DNA from: Anoxybacteroides rupiense
Lineage (GTDB): Bacteria; Bacillota; Bacilli; Bacillales; Anoxybacillaceae
NCBI RefSeq assembly: GCF_014196195.1
Contig: NZ_JACIDF010000003.1
Coordinates: 1-64,000, forward strand
DNA: 64,000 nt
Direction: 5' to 3'
Shown here: positions 9,643 to 20,391 of the stretch, one piece after another
How the letters are laid out: each line of letters starts with the position of its first letter
Numbering within the stretch: position 1 is the stretch's first letter
The notes under the pieces: model-generated
Told to the model about the DNA's origin: nothing
The model's input: only the letters and a program-made list of their open reading frames with translations
Database searches by the model: none
Program-made: the position numbers and the translations under genes

Positions 9643-12031
9643 CAAAGAAGAGTTTAAAATGGTTTTTTTAAGAAGACTTGAGATGATGTATGGAAAGCGG
9701 TTTGAGGAATCGACCGTGCGCGATCAATATCATACGTTAGGGAATATGGTTCGCGAATATATAAGCCAGGATTGGATTCGGACAAATGAGCGGAGTCGCG
9801 CGAAAAGCAGCAAGCAGGTGTATTATCTATCCATTGAATTTCTGCTTGGCCGTCTTTTGGGAAGTAACTTATTAAATCTTGGAATCCGTGATGTAGTTGA
9901 AAAAGGATTAAAAGAGCTGGGCATTGATTTAGAAGAAATTGAGGAAAGCGAGGCGGATGCGGGACTAGGAAATGGCGGTCTTGGCCGCCTTGCCGCTTGT
10001 TTTTTGGATTCTCTTGCTTCGTTAAATTTGCCCGGACATGGCTGTGGAATACGATATAAGCATGGGCTGTTTGATCAAAAAATTGTCGATGGCTATCAAG
10101 TGGAGCTTCCAGAGCAATGGTTGAGGCATGGGAATGTTTGGGAGGTAAGAAAGGAAGATTTAGCAATTGAAGTGAACTTCTGGGGAAGAGTAGAGGTATC
10201 AAATGAAGGAGGAAGGCTGGTATTCCGTCATACAGATAGCGAAAAAGTAACAGCTGTTCCCTACGATATGCCTGTGATTGGCTATGGAACCAAAACGGTT
10301 AATACTCTTCGCCTTTGGAGCGCCGAACCTTCTAAAACCTTTCCTAAACATAAAAGTATCATGCAGTATAAGCGGGAAACGGAAGCTATTTCAGAATTTC
10401 TATATCCAGATGATACGCACGATGAGGGGAAAATTTTACGTCTTAAACAGCAATATTTTCTTGTAGCGGCGAGTGTCGGAAGCATTGTTCGCGCTCATCG
10501 TCGTCAGTACGGGAATTTATCTAACTTGCATAAGCATGTAGCCATTCATGTGAATGATACGCATCCAGTTTTAGCGATTCCAGAGTTAATGAGGGTGTTG
10601 TTGGACGAAGAAGGAATGAGCTGGGAAGATGCATGGGAGATTACGACGAACACAGTGTCTTATACGAATCACACAACATTATCAGAAGCGTTAGAGAAAT
10701 GGCCCATTCATATTTTTCAGCCATTGCTTCCACGCATTTACATGATTGTCGAAGAAATTAATGAGCGCTTTTGTCGTGGTTTATGGAATAAGTATCCAGG
10801 TGAATGGAAACGAATTGAGGATATGGCGATTATTGCTCATGGACTTGTTAAAATGGCCCACTTAGCAGTGGTCGGAAGTTATCGTGTAAACGGAGTGGCA
10901 AAGCTTCATTCGGAAATCTTAAAAAAACGTGAAATGAAGCAATTTTATGAAGTATTTCCGCAAAAATTTAATAATAAAACCAATGGCATTACGCATCGCC
11001 GCTGGTTGCTAAAAGCAAATCCGCAGCTTGCTTCGTTAATTACGGAAGCGATTGGAGCACGGTGGATTCAGCGGCCGGAAACGCTGCTCGATTTAACGTC
11101 CTATGCATCAGACCGCTCTTTTCAAAGAGCATTGGCTAAAGTAAAGCAGCAGCGAAAGGCGATTTTAGCTAAACGCATTTACGAGCAAACTGGCATCGCC
11201 GTTGACGAGTCTTCGATTTTTGATGTGCAGGTTAAACGGCTTCATGCTTATAAACGCCAGCTTTTGAACGTTTTGCACATTATGTACCTTTACAATCGAT
11301 TGAAAGAGGATTCGAGCTTTTCGATTTATCCTCGTACCTTTATTTTCGGGGCAAAGGCTTCGCCAGGCTATTATTATGCGAAGCGAATTATTAAGCTGAT
11401 TAATTCTCTTGCGGAAAAAGTAAATCATGATCCCCAAACAAATGAACAGCTGAAAGTGATTTTTTTAGAGAACTATCGCGTATCTTTAGCAGAGGATATT
11501 TTTCCGGCAGCCGATATTAGCGAGCAGATTTCCACAGCTAGCAAGGAAGCTTCGGGAACAGGGAATATGAAATTTATGATGAACGGTGCCATTACCATTG
11601 GCACGATGGATGGAGCCAATATTGAAATTTTTGAGGCAGTAGGCAAGGAGAATATTTTCATCTTCGGATTAACGGCTGAGGAAGTTTTGAATTATTATCA
11701 GAATGGTGGTTATCGTTCTCATGAGTATTATCACCATGATCGAAGAATCAAGCAAGTCGTTGATCAGTTAGTCAATGGATTTTTTCCAGACGCGCATGAT
11801 CATTTTGAACCGATTTACGATTCGCTTTTAATGCAAAATGATGAATATTTTGTGCTGCGCGATTTTGCTGATTATGCCGAAACGCAAGAAAAAATCTCCG
11901 AAGTGTACCAGGATAGGGAAAAATGGATGGAAATGAGCGCGATCAATATTGCTCATTCGGGCCATTTCTCAAGCGACCGAACCATTCAAGAATATGCAAA
12001 TGAAATATGGGACATTCATCCTCTTATCTAA
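9632..12031 (+). CDS. glgP: glycogen phosphorylase
   Basis: Releases glucose-1-phosphate from glycogen ends using pyridoxal phosphate. 799 residues, family-typical. The PLP-binding region reads [29 protein letters not shown] and [13 protein letters not shown] are also diagnostic. ATG at 9632 is chosen over GTG at 9623 because GGGAGTG lies seven bases before it. It overlaps glgA by 11 bases and closes the operon, so synthesis and degradation are co-transcribed. Confidence 0.95.
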   Translation: MFSNKEEFKMVFLRRLEMMYGKRFEESTVRDQYHTLGNMVREYISQDWIRTNERSRAKSSKQVYYLSIEFLLGRLLGSNLLNLGIRDVVEKGLKELGIDLEEIEESEADAGLGNGGLGRLAACFLDSLASLNLPGHGCGIRYKHGLFDQKIVDGYQVELPEQWLRHGNVWEVRKEDLAIEVNFWGRVEVSNEGGRLVFRHTDSEKVTAVPYDMPVIGYGTKTVNTLRLWSAEPSKTFPKHKSIMQYKRETEAISEFLYPDDTHDEGKILRLKQQYFLVAASVGSIVRAHRRQYGNLSNLHKHVAIHVNDTHPVLAIPELMRVLLDEEGMSWEDAWEITTNTVSYTNHTTLSEALEKWPIHIFQPLLPRIYMIVEEINERFCRGLWNKYPGEWKRIEDMAIIAHGLVKMAHLAVVGSYRVNGVAKLHSEILKKREMKQFYEVFPQKFNNKTNGITHRRWLLKANPQLASLITEAIGARWIQRPETLLDLTSYASDRSFQRALAKVKQQRKAILAKRIYEQTGIAVDESSIFDVQVKRLHAYKRQLLNVLHIMYLYNRLKEDSSFSIYPRTFIFGAKASPGYYYAKRIIKLINSLAEKVNHDPQTNEQLKVIFLENYRVSLAEDIFPAADISEQISTASKEASGTGNMKFMMNGAITIGTMDGANIEIFEAVGKENIFIFGLTAEEVLNYYQNGGYRSHEYYHHDRRIKQVVDQLVNGFFPDAHDHFEPIYDSLLMQNDEYFVLRDFADYAETQEKISEVYQDREKWMEMSAINIAHSGHFSSDRTIQEYANEIWDIHPLI

Positions 12032-12041
12032 TGAACAAGAA

Positions 12042-12063
12042 GAACACAGAGCCATCTGTGTTC
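12042..12063 (+). terminator. hairpin 1 after glgP, no T run
   Basis: GAACACAGA-gcca-TCTGTGTTC, a near copy of the hairpin at 12200-12225 but followed by CTAGG rather than T's. The palindrome GTTGTCGACAAC lies just behind it. Confidence 0.4.
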
Positions 12064-12199
12064 TCTAGGTTGTCGACAACGTCCATCTTGATTATGTCTA
12101 CAATCATTTGACGCATCATCCGTTCAACTACATCAGTCGGGATTGAAAATAAACACTTGGTAAACAAGGAATAGAGCCAATGACGCAGGATGAAGTATG

Positions 12200-12230
12200 G
12201 AGGGCACAGAACCATCTGTGCCCTCTTTTA
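12200..12230 (+). terminator. glgP operon terminator
   Basis: GAGGGCACAGA-acca-TCTGTGCCCTC followed by TTTTA. Strong rho-independent shape. Confidence 0.75.
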
Positions 12231-12241
12231 TACATAAGAGA

Positions 12242-13036
12242 TTAATCGTCTCCATTGAGCAAATCTCCAATGCCTCCAAGAATGCTTCCCTCGCCTACAG
12301 ATCGGCCACCTGAGCTTGGAGCGGAAGCGATAATACGATCAGCGAGACGGCTGAACGGCAACGATTGCACCCAAACGGTTCCCGGACCGCTTAACGTAGC
12401 AAAAAATAACCCCTCTCCGCCGAAAAAGGCTGTTTTGATTTTGCCGACATACTCGATATCGTAGTTCACTTCTTTTGTCATAGCGACTAAGCAGCCAGTA
12501 TCGATTCGCAACTTTTCCCCAGGCTGAAGCTCACGTTTATAAATGGTTCCCCCAGCATGCAAAAAGGCAAGTCCATCTCCTTCCAGCTTTTGCATGATAA
12601 ACCCTTCACCGCCAAAGAAGCCGGTACCGAGCTTTCGCTGAAAGTCGATGCCGACGGAGACTCCTTTAGCAGCGCAAAGGAACGAATCCTTTTGACAAAT
12701 GATTTTACCGCCTAGCTCGCTTAAATCAACAGGGATAATCTTTCCGGGATAAGGAGCGGCAAAGGCGACGCGTCTTTTATCTGTTCCGTTATTCGTAAAG
12801 ACGGTCATGAACAAACTTTCTCCGGTCAAGAGACGTTTTCCGGCACCAACAAGCTTGCTAAGAAATCCTTTGCCAGTGCTTGCTCCATCACCAAAAATCG
12901 TTTCCATTTCAATTCCATCTTCCATCATCATCATGCCGCCTGCCTCAGCAATAACACTTTCCTGTGGATCTAATTCGATTTCTACGAACTGCATGTCATC
13001 TCCATGCAGGGTGTAGTCAATGTCGTGTGCATTCAT
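12242..13036 (-). CDS. AIM24/TIGR00266 family protein
   Basis: 264 residues of the TIGR00266/AIM24 family: a beta-rich trimeric fold with many glycine turns, function unknown in bacteria. Visible family features are the start [20 protein letters not shown], the [14 protein letters not shown] segment, repeated FFGGEG blocks and GSLVAMT-like strands. The start at 13036 has AGAGGTGAAAAA in front; upstream in-frame codons look non-coding. A Gly-rich tail (GGRSVGEGS) follows the core. No operon partner. Confidence 0.8.
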   Translation of the reverse strand: MNAHDIDYTLHGDDMQFVEIELDPQESVIAEAGGMMMMEDGIEMETIFGDGASTGKGFLSKLVGAGKRLLTGESLFMTVFTNNGTDKRRVAFAAPYPGKIIPVDLSELGGKIICQKDSFLCAAKGVSVGIDFQRKLGTGFFGGEGFIMQKLEGDGLAFLHAGGTIYKRELQPGEKLRIDTGCLVAMTKEVNYDIEYVGKIKTAFFGGEGLFFATLSGPGTVWVQSLPFSRLADRIIASAPSSGGRSVGEGSILGGIGDLLNGDD

Positions 13037-13322
13037 TTTTTTCACCTCTAAATGACTTTTTATGATGAATCTATTCTTTATACGGAAGGAAATCCCTTTT
13101 AGTTTCACTAACAAACCAATGTTTTTTCCATCAATATAACTTAAAAATCGAACCAATCCTTGACGAAATATTGCTAGTCGGAGGCGAGCGGGCGGCTTGC
13201 CTTCGCTAGGGAGAGGCGTTGCAAAATCCCACATGTTAAGGTGTTTTTTATATCGGTTAGGATGTTTGAAAATGCTGCTTTTCTGTTTTGCTTTAGGATG
13301 ATGGAGAGCTGAGTGTGCGAAT

Positions 13323-13371
13323 AAAAAGGCCAGTGCTGCTTATAACAAGATGCAGATCCATGGCCTTTTTC
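13323..13371 (-). terminator. terminator of the DksA/TraR-like gene
   Basis: AAAAAGGCCA and TGGCCTTTTT flank a 28-base loop. T runs on both strands, so it may be bidirectional. Confidence 0.6.
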
Positions 13372-13374
13372 ATC

Positions 13375-14142
13375 TTAAGATCTTTTTGGTTTAGCTTCGT
13401 CTTGCGTATAAGGCTCCTTTTCATATGCTGGCAAATCGCCGATATTTGACATGATCTGTTCTTCATCTAATACACGTTCAAAGCTTTGATGTTTCTGCGT
13501 AGGGTAAACGGCCATCTGCTGACCATATAAATCAACAGCAGCAAAGTTTTCGAAATCCTCGACATATCCTACGTTTTCTGTTGCTTCTGCGTATGCTTCG
13601 TTATAATGGTCCACATCCTGCCAAAGATCGGATAGTGTATCGGATGTTCCGTATTGTGCTACATCTTGCCAGGCATCTTCGGCATCATACGCTACAACAT
13701 CGCGATGATCAAAATCAAATTTTCCAAATGGGGGCATCAGCACGCCTTCTTCAAGAGGACGCTGGTGTGAAACGGATTGATCTGCACTATGCTCCTTGCA
13801 AAATGTAGTCGTTGGCAATGCCTCCAGACGTTCATATGGAATCGGCTTTCGGCATGTTTCACAAATGCCATAGGTTCCGTCATCGATAGCCGCCAACGCA
13901 TGATGAATGTCAGCTAATTCTCTTTCCGCATGCTCATTAAGTGCCAAATCTTTTTCTCGCTCATACAATTCTGTTGCCTCATCAGCTGGATGATTGTCGT
14001 AGCTTGCTAACTCGCCGACTGAATCGTGGGCATGGCTTCTTTCCAAGCCGAAATGATCATTATGATGAAGGCGATTCTCTAGCTCTTGTTTTGCCTTTAG
14101 AAGCTGTGCCTGTAAGGCAGATATTTGTTGATTGGTTAACAT
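13375..14142 (-). CDS. yteA: DksA/TraR-type zinc finger protein (YteA-like)
   Basis: 255 residues. The N-terminal half is a long coiled coil (LQAQLLKAKQELENRL...) followed by a DksA/TraR finger CETCRKPIPYERLEA...CKEH with C-x2-C and C-x2-H spacing. The C-terminal half is acidic and has no family I recognise. YteA-like proteins occur beside menA in Bacillus as here and are thought to be general stress or sporulation proteins; the target is unknown. The ATG at 14142 has GGAAGGGG nine bases upstream; the longer TTG frame would place that ribosome site inside the gene. Confidence 0.8.
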   Translation of the reverse strand: MLTNQQISALQAQLLKAKQELENRLHHNDHFGLERSHAHDSVGELASYDNHPADEATELYEREKDLALNEHAERELADIHHALAAIDDGTYGICETCRKPIPYERLEALPTTTFCKEHSADQSVSHQRPLEEGVLMPPFGKFDFDHRDVVAYDAEDAWQDVAQYGTSDTLSDLWQDVDHYNEAYAEATENVGYVEDFENFAAVDLYGQQMAVYPTQKHQSFERVLDEEQIMSNIGDLPAYEKEPYTQDEAKPKRS

Positions 14143-14200
14143 TAGGAAATACCCCTTCCTCAAAATTCGCTTTTATGATGTAGTATGAACGAAAAATAAA

Positions 14201-14226
14201 AAAAAACACGGTTAGGCAACCGTGTT
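14201..14226 (-). terminator. menA terminator
   Basis: On the minus strand ACACGGTT-gcct-AACCGTGT runs into nine T's; it touches the menA stop. Confidence 0.8.
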
Positions 14227-15163
14227 ATAGCCAGTGACCGATGAGCAGCCCAATCGCCAACAAAAAGCCAAACTGTGTATTGGCTTGTGCCGTCGCTTTC
14301 ATCGCAGGCATCATTTCAATCGGTTTGGTTTTTCCAATGAATCCTTTTGTAGCTGCCACAGCTTTCGGCACGCTTAGGAAAACAAGCAGCGTCCAAGGAG
14401 AAACGACATGTAAAGCTATTAATCCAATCATCCAAGCGAAGGAGACGATAAACATCCCTCCTAATAGACGGATCGCGTTGGTTCTGCCGATTAAAATTGC
14501 AAGGGTTTTCCGTCCGTGCTGCTGATCCCCGTCAAGGTCGCGAATATTGTTAGCAAGCAAAATGGCCCCAACTAAAATGGCAATTGGAATAGAAACAACA
14601 ATTGGAACGAATGTAATGGTTCCTGTTTGAATGAAAAAGGAAATTAAAATGATGATAAGTCCCATAAAAAATCCTGCCGCAAGCTCTCCGAATGGAGTAT
14701 AAGCAATCGGAATCGGTCCGCCTGTGTAAAAATATCCTGCTGCTACACAAATCGTGCCGACGACAGCAATCCACCAGCTGCTGTTCATACAAATATATAC
14801 ACCAATTAGAATAGAGATTGCGATGAAGGAAAACGCTAACAACAATACGGTTTTAGGTGCAATTCCTTCCCGAACAATGGCTCCGCCAATACCAACAGAC
14901 TCGGAGGAATCTAAGCCGCGCTTGTAATCATAATACTCATTAAACATATTGGTCGCTGCTTGAATTAATAATGAAGCAATAAGCATAGCCAAAAATAATG
15001 TAAGATGAACAGCTGTTTCCCGAAAAGCTAAAGCAGTTCCAATCGAAACAGGCACGAAAGCAGCCGTCAAAGTATGGGGACGTGTCAGGTTCCACCATAC
15101 ACGCCAGCTTCGATTGTATTTCAACGAAGGTGTTGGTTGATGTTTAGGTAATGGTGATTGCAT
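14225..15163 (-). CDS. menA: 1,4-dihydroxy-2-naphthoate polyprenyltransferase
   Basis: UbiA-family membrane enzyme that joins the isoprenoid tail to DHNA, giving demethylmenaquinone. 312 residues with eight to nine membrane helices. The two Asp-rich prenyl-diphosphate/Mg sites are visible: NMFNEYYDYKRGLD and NNIRDLDGDQQHGRKT. GAGGGGT precedes the ATG. Divergent from menF, so the 195-base gap holds promoters for both arms of menaquinone synthesis. Confidence 0.95.
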   Translation of the reverse strand: MQSPLPKHQPTPSLKYNRSWRVWWNLTRPHTLTAAFVPVSIGTALAFRETAVHLTLFLAMLIASLLIQAATNMFNEYYDYKRGLDSSESVGIGGAIVREGIAPKTVLLLAFSFIAISILIGVYICMNSSWWIAVVGTICVAAGYFYTGGPIPIAYTPFGELAAGFFMGLIIILISFFIQTGTITFVPIVVSIPIAILVGAILLANNIRDLDGDQQHGRKTLAILIGRTNAIRLLGGMFIVSFAWMIGLIALHVVSPWTLLVFLSVPKAVAATKGFIGKTKPIEMMPAMKATAQANTQFGFLLAIGLLIGHWL

Positions 15164-15358
15164 AAATCATACCCCTCATATTAGGATAAAATCAAAGCAT
15201 AGCTCAAAAAATATTCAAAATAAGTGTAGGTAAACCCTTCACAGGTGTCAACCCCTTAGGAATAGATAAATTATTTCCTGTTATATATAATGGGAAGTGA
15301 TAATAACTTTTCAGGAATCTAGTTTCATCAAAAAGTTTAGTAATAACAAGAAAGCGGG

Positions 15359-16750
15359 ATGGCAGTGGCGACTTTATATCAGCATCAAATTCGAAAAAAA
15401 CTAGAGATGATAACAAAATCCGCGTGTCAGCCGTTTGTAAGCTGGAGCGGAATCGTACCGTCTATTGCCCCAGTTTATTTGTTTAAGCTGGGAGAAACGA
15501 GCTCGTTTTCTGAGCGTTTTTATTGGTCTGATCGTTCAAACGAGGTTGTTTACGCTGGGATAGGCTGTACATATGTCATCGATGAGGAGGGAGATGGCCC
15601 GCGTTTTTCCATCATTGAAGAAAAATGGCACGATTTTTTAAATATGACAGAAGTGCATGGTGAGGAAGAGAAAGCAACCCCTGTTTTATTTGGAGGCTTT
15701 TCATTTGATCCTTTAAAAAAGAAAACAGATAAATGGACGCATTTTTCAAATGCAAAATTTATTGTTCCGACGGTTCTATTATCTCTAAAAAAAGACTGTG
15801 CAATGATTACGATTACGGTTCCTTCAAAAAATAACCAGAGCATGCTTGAAGAAATTGATCGCCTGCTTGGGTTGTTATATACCAAATCATTCCATTCAAC
15901 TCCCTCTCTTCCGCGTTGTGTGACATACGAAGAGATCCGAACGGATGAATGGATCCATGCTGTGCGGCAAATCATTGACGGAATACAACAAGGAAGTTTT
16001 GATAAAGTGGTGTTAGCGCGAGAGGTACGCCTTCAATTTGATGGACAGCTCACGCCAAGCGCCGTGCTGGAGCACTTGTGTGAGCAGCAGCCGTTTAGCT
16101 ATCTGTTTGCATTTGAACAAGCCGGCAGCTGTTTTATCGGTGCTTCCCCTGAACAGCTTGTAAAAAAAGAAGAACATACATTTTATTCAACGTGTTTAGC
16201 TGGCTCGATTCGTCGCGGACGTACAAGCAGTGAGGATGAATCCCTTGGCCAAGTGCTTTTACAGGATGAAAAAAATTTACACGAACATCGGTTCGTTGTC
16301 GAAATGATTAGACAAGCGATGCAGGATGTGTGTGAGGATGTCAAAATTTCCCCGGAACCACAGCTGCTAAAAATGAGAGATATTCAACACTTATATACTC
16401 CTGTGATCGGTAAAAGCGACAGCCGTGTTTCCTTGCTTTCGGTTGTGGAACGGCTTCATCCGACCCCTGCCCTTGGAGGAGCTCCAAAAGAGAAGGCGCT
16501 TGAAATGATTCGAGAAGCTGAGCCGCTAGACCGAGGATGGTATGCTGCTCCCATTGGTTGGATGAATGCAATGGGAGATGGAGAGTTTGCCGTTGCCATT
16601 CGCTCCGGTTTGCTGCAAGGAAATGAAGCTTTCCTTTTTGCGGGATGCGGTGTTGTGGGCGATTCAGAGCCGTTCAGCGAATATGAAGAAACAAACGTGA
16701 AATTGAAACCAATGTTATCCGCATTAGGAGTGAAGCAAGATGAGCGATGA
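15359..16750 (+). CDS. menF: isochorismate synthase
   Basis: Converts chorismate to isochorismate, the first step of menaquinone synthesis. 463 residues. The C-terminal chorismate-binding domain is clear: DKVVLARE, GASPEQLV, LAGSIRRG, HPTPALGG, EPLDRGWYAAPIGW, GDGEFAVAIRS. The N-terminus is poorly conserved and the ribosome site before 15359 is weak, so the start is uncertain. It overlaps menD by 11 bases. Confidence 0.93.
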   Translation: MAVATLYQHQIRKKLEMITKSACQPFVSWSGIVPSIAPVYLFKLGETSSFSERFYWSDRSNEVVYAGIGCTYVIDEEGDGPRFSIIEEKWHDFLNMTEVHGEEEKATPVLFGGFSFDPLKKKTDKWTHFSNAKFIVPTVLLSLKKDCAMITITVPSKNNQSMLEEIDRLLGLLYTKSFHSTPSLPRCVTYEEIRTDEWIHAVRQIIDGIQQGSFDKVVLAREVRLQFDGQLTPSAVLEHLCEQQPFSYLFAFEQAGSCFIGASPEQLVKKEEHTFYSTCLAGSIRRGRTSSEDESLGQVLLQDEKNLHEHRFVVEMIRQAMQDVCEDVKISPEPQLLKMRDIQHLYTPVIGKSDSRVSLLSVVERLHPTPALGGAPKEKALEMIREAEPLDRGWYAAPIGWMNAMGDGEFAVAIRSGLLQGNEAFLFAGCGVVGDSEPFSEYEETNVKLKPMLSALGVKQDER

Positions 16751-18497
16751 TTTAACACTGTATGTCTCTGCGTTTGTAGATGAGCTGGCCAAGACCGGGA
16801 TAGAAGATGTGGTCGTAAGTCCGGGATCGCGCTCTACCCCTTTTGCCATGGTGATGGCAGAGCATCCAAAAATGCGCGTACATATGAATATTGATGAGCG
16901 CTCTGCCGCTTTTTTTGCATTGGGGATGGCAAAAGCCAAACGAAAACCTGTCGCTCTTCTTTGTACATCGGGAACGGCTGCGGCAAACTATGTACCTGCT
17001 GTAGTAGAGGCCTATTATTCAAGGGTTCCTCTCGTCGTTCTTACAGCTGATCGTCCTCATGAACTCCGCGATGTCGGAGCGCCGCAGGCAATCGATCAAA
17101 TTCATTTGTATGGAAAGCATGCCAAATGGTTTGTCGATATGGCGCTTCCAGAAAGCTCAAATGAAATGCTGCGCTATGCTCGAATGATGGCAGCGAGAGC
17201 GGCAGCCGTGGCGATGAGTGCGCCGCGAGGTCCTGTCCACTTAAATTTTCCGCTCCGTGAACCGCTTGTGCCAGCTGTTACAGATCAAACATGGGAGCAA
17301 ATTAACGAAAAGGAAGCATCTTATATTCAAATTGCTATCGGTAAAAAAACACTAGATGATGCGCAGTTTCATCAATTATATAAGCAGCTTTCATGTATTG
17401 AAAAAGGCCTTATTGTTTGCGGAAATATGGATGAGCCGGAATTTGCGGAAGCGGTCACTGAACTTGCCGAAGCGCTACAATACCCGATTTTGGCTGATCC
17501 ACTTTCTCAGTTGCGCAGTGGAACTCATACGAAAGACTATATTATTGAAAGCTATGATGCTATTTTTAAAGACGCAGCAATAGCGGAAGCGCTGCTTCCA
17601 GACGTTGTTATTCGATTTGGTGCCATGCCGATTTCAAAACCGCTTTTACTTATGCTAAAGCGGCATCCGTCCATTACCCAAATTGTGGTGGACGGGGAAG
17701 GCGGATGGCGTGAGCCAACTTTTACTGCTTCGCAAATGATTTATTGTGACGAAATTGAATTTTGCCGACGCTTAGCGGAACTTGGGTCCGCTGATCGCCG
17801 TGTGCCAAACGAATGGATGCAACTATGGCAGGACATCAATAAGCTGGCTAAAGAAGAGCTTTTGGAAGCAGGAAAAGAAGAAGAAATGTTTGAAGGAAAA
17901 GTATTTATCGAGCTGACGGAGCTTTTACCAGAGAAGTCTACGCTATTTGTCGGCAACAGCATGCCGGTTCGCGATGCCGACACGTTTTTTATGACGAACG
18001 ATAAGCAAATCCGCTTAATGGCGAATCGTGGCGCCAATGGCATTGATGGGGTTGTTTCAAGCGCTTTAGGAGCTAGCCTTGAAGCCGATCCGCTTGTGCT
18101 TGTGATTGGCGATCTTTCCTTTTATCATGATTTAAATGGCTTGCTAGCAGCGAAGCTTTATCAGCTGCATGCGACCATTATTGTTATTAATAATAATGGA
18201 GGCGGCATTTTTTCATTTTTGCCGCAAGCAAGGCAAGAAAAGCATTTTGAAGCATTGTTTGGCACTCCGACCGATTTGCGGTTTGAGCATATTATCCGCA
18301 TGTATGATGGCTATTATCAAAAGGTGGATACATGGGACGAGTTCCGTTATTACGTAAAGCATTCTATCCAATCTCAAGGGCTGCATGTCATCGAGCTGTG
18401 TACATCGAGGAAAGAAAATGTAACCAAACATCAATGGCTTTGGAAAAATGTCACAGAGAGAATAACAGAGTTTCTTCAAAAAAGGGGAAGATTATGA
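16740..18497 (+). CDS. menD: SEPHCHC synthase (MenD)
   Basis: ThDP- and Mg-dependent condensation of isochorismate with 2-oxoglutarate. 585 residues with the three-domain ThDP fold: N-terminal VVSPGSRSTPFAMV and RSAAFFALGMAKA, and the C-terminal ThDP/Mg motif GDLSFYHDLNGLLAA...NNNGGGIFSFLPQ. Overlaps menH by four bases. Confidence 0.96.
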   Translation: MSDDLTLYVSAFVDELAKTGIEDVVVSPGSRSTPFAMVMAEHPKMRVHMNIDERSAAFFALGMAKAKRKPVALLCTSGTAAANYVPAVVEAYYSRVPLVVLTADRPHELRDVGAPQAIDQIHLYGKHAKWFVDMALPESSNEMLRYARMMAARAAAVAMSAPRGPVHLNFPLREPLVPAVTDQTWEQINEKEASYIQIAIGKKTLDDAQFHQLYKQLSCIEKGLIVCGNMDEPEFAEAVTELAEALQYPILADPLSQLRSGTHTKDYIIESYDAIFKDAAIAEALLPDVVIRFGAMPISKPLLLMLKRHPSITQIVVDGEGGWREPTFTASQMIYCDEIEFCRRLAELGSADRRVPNEWMQLWQDINKLAKEELLEAGKEEEMFEGKVFIELTELLPEKSTLFVGNSMPVRDADTFFMTNDKQIRLMANRGANGIDGVVSSALGASLEADPLVLVIGDLSFYHDLNGLLAAKLYQLHATIIVINNNGGGIFSFLPQARQEKHFEALFGTPTDLRFEHIIRMYDGYYQKVDTWDEFRYYVKHSIQSQGLHVIELCTSRKENVTKHQWLWKNVTERITEFLQKRGRL

Positions 18498-19318
18498 AAA
18501 AACGGATTCGCGGTGTTTCCTATCATGTAGAAGTTTATGGGGAAGGTCCGCCGCTTTTATTGCTACACGGCTTTACAGGGAGTACAGAAACATGGTATCC
18601 GCTTATTCCGTATTGGAAAAATTGGCAGCTCGTTATGGTTGATATTATAGGACATGGTTTAACAGAGTGTCCGGATGAACTCGACCGCTATCATATCGAA
18701 AGCGTAGCGGCTGATTTGCATGAATTGTTGCAGCAGCTGGAAATTCATCGTGCTCACGTTCTTGGCTATTCGATGGGGGGAAGGCTCGCGCTTACTTTTG
18801 CCATTCGTTATCCGCACCGAGTAGAAACATTGTTGCTAGAAAGCAGCTCGCCTGGACTAAAGACCGAAGAGGAACGCCAATTGCGCATTCAGAACGATGA
18901 GGCGCTGGCGATGGAAATTGAGCAATATGGAGTGCAAGCATTTATTGACAAATGGGAGCAACAGCCGCTTTTTGCTACGCAAAGACAGCTGCCTGAGACG
19001 GCCAGAAGGCGAATTCGTACAGAACGATTAAGGCATCAAGCCAAAGGGCTAGCCAATAGCTTGCGCGGCATGGGAACAGGAAGACAGCCCTCTTGGTGGG
19101 AACACTTGTCGCAAATAAAAGCCCCAACACTGCTTCTTTGCGGGGAACTTGATCAGAAATTTTGCCAAATAGCGTCAAAGATGGTTGAACTGCTGCCCAA
19201 TTCGTACATGTCGAAAATTTCCGATGCGGGACATGCAATTCATGTGGAACAACCAGAAATTTTTGCTAAAATAATAAATGAGTTTATTGAAAGAGGAGGA
19301 TGTGTGAATGGCGATTGA
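18494..19318 (+). CDS. menH: SHCHC synthase (MenH)
   Basis: Alpha/beta hydrolase that eliminates pyruvate from SEPHCHC. 274 residues: [10 protein letters not shown] oxyanion region, nucleophile Ser in [11 protein letters not shown], and C-terminal His in [11 protein letters not shown]. The ATG at 18494 overlaps the menD stop (ATGA) behind AAAAGGGGAAG; the longer frame starting inside menD is not needed. Overlaps menB by 11 bases. Confidence 0.93.
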   Translation: MKKRIRGVSYHVEVYGEGPPLLLLHGFTGSTETWYPLIPYWKNWQLVMVDIIGHGLTECPDELDRYHIESVAADLHELLQQLEIHRAHVLGYSMGGRLALTFAIRYPHRVETLLLESSSPGLKTEEERQLRIQNDEALAMEIEQYGVQAFIDKWEQQPLFATQRQLPETARRRIRTERLRHQAKGLANSLRGMGTGRQPSWWEHLSQIKAPTLLLCGELDQKFCQIASKMVELLPNSYMSKISDAGHAIHVEQPEIFAKIINEFIERGGCVNGD

Positions 19319-20126
19319 ATGGGTAGCTGAGCGCAAGTACGAAGATATTCTATACGAAACGTACAATGGCATTGCTAAAATCACGATCAACCGTCCAGAA
19401 GTACATAATGCCTTTCGTCCAAAGACGGTTCAAGAGTTAATTGATGCGTTTTCATACGCTCGTGATGATGCCAATATCGGCGTCATTATTTTAACGGGTG
19501 CAGGCGGAAAAGCGTTTTGCTCTGGCGGGGACCAAAAAGTGAGAGGCCATGGTGGCTATGTAGGCGAGGATCAAATCCCACGCTTGAACGTATTGGATTT
19601 ACAGCGTCTGATTCGCGTGATCCCTAAACCGGTCATCGCAATGGTAGCCGGTTATGCGATCGGCGGTGGACATGTATTGCATGTTGTTTGCGATTTAACG
19701 ATTGCAGCAGATAACGCTATTTTTGGACAAACAGGTCCGAAGGTAGGAAGCTTTGACGGAGGCTATGGAGCCGGTTATTTAGCTCGTATCGTTGGCCACA
19801 AAAAGGCTCGTGAAATTTGGTACTTATGCCGCCAATATAACGCTCAAGAAGCATTAGAAATGGGACTTGTCAACAAAGTGGTTCCGTTGGAGCAACTAGA
19901 GGAAGAGACGGTAAAATGGGCGGAAGAAATTTTAGAAAAAAGCCCAACAGCGATTCGTTTCCTAAAAGCGGCATTCAATGCTGACTCTGATGGCTTAGCA
20001 GGCATTCAGCAGCTTGCTGGCGATGCTACATTACTTTACTATACGACAGAAGAGGCAAAAGAAGGAAGAGATGCGTTCAAAGAAAAACGCAAACCGGATT
20101 TCAAACAGTTCCCGCGTTTTCCATAA
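19308..20126 (+). CDS. menB: 1,4-dihydroxy-2-naphthoyl-CoA synthase
   Basis: Crotonase-fold ring closure of o-succinylbenzoyl-CoA. 272 residues; [15 protein letters not shown] and [15 protein letters not shown] form the oxyanion hole and CoA site, and [18 protein letters not shown] is MenB-specific. GAGGAGGATGTG lies before the ATG. menC is not in this window. Confidence 0.97.
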   Translation: MAIEWVAERKYEDILYETYNGIAKITINRPEVHNAFRPKTVQELIDAFSYARDDANIGVIILTGAGGKAFCSGGDQKVRGHGGYVGEDQIPRLNVLDLQRLIRVIPKPVIAMVAGYAIGGGHVLHVVCDLTIAADNAIFGQTGPKVGSFDGGYGAGYLARIVGHKKAREIWYLCRQYNAQEALEMGLVNKVVPLEQLEEETVKWAEEILEKSPTAIRFLKAAFNADSDGLAGIQQLAGDATLLYYTTEEAKEGRDAFKEKRKPDFKQFPRFP

Positions 20127-20169
20127 TGCAAAAACGTAGCAGCTTGAATGTGATGGATCAAGCTGTAGA

Positions 20170-20205
20170 ACGGTAGACAAAGTCCATTTAGACTTTGTCT
20201 ACCGT
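20170..20205 (+). terminator. hairpin between menB and menE
   Basis: ACGGTAGACAAAGTC-cattta-GACTTTGTCTACCGT followed by TATTTTAA. A 15-bp stem with a modest T run; probably ends or attenuates the menFDHB transcript. Confidence 0.65.
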
Positions 20206-20225
20206 TATTTTAAGGGTCTTTTCAT

Positions 20226-20355
20226 TTAGACTGTCTTGAAAACGCTGGATGGACAGGGAACGCAGCAAACGAAGATGAGCGAATCAAACCGAGATGCTCA
20301 TGAGCGGATGAGTGATGCGATTCACTTAGGATGAAAACGTTCGTTAACAGTCTGA
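20226..20355 (+). other. possible structured element before menE
   Basis: TTAGACTGT (20226-20234) can pair with ACAGTCTGA (20347-20355), enclosing further inverted repeats: GAATC...GATTC and the palindrome GCTCATGAGC. No T run follows. It may be a 5' leader RNA of menE or a mobile repeat. Confidence 0.35.
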
Positions 20356-20391
20356 AGCTGCTTCTTTGTATCAAGCAAAGGAGGGGACTTT

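Noticed and set aside
9654-10202. 182-codon minus-strand frame inside glgP.
   Set aside because: Shadow of the glgP coding strand; no ribosome site and no family.
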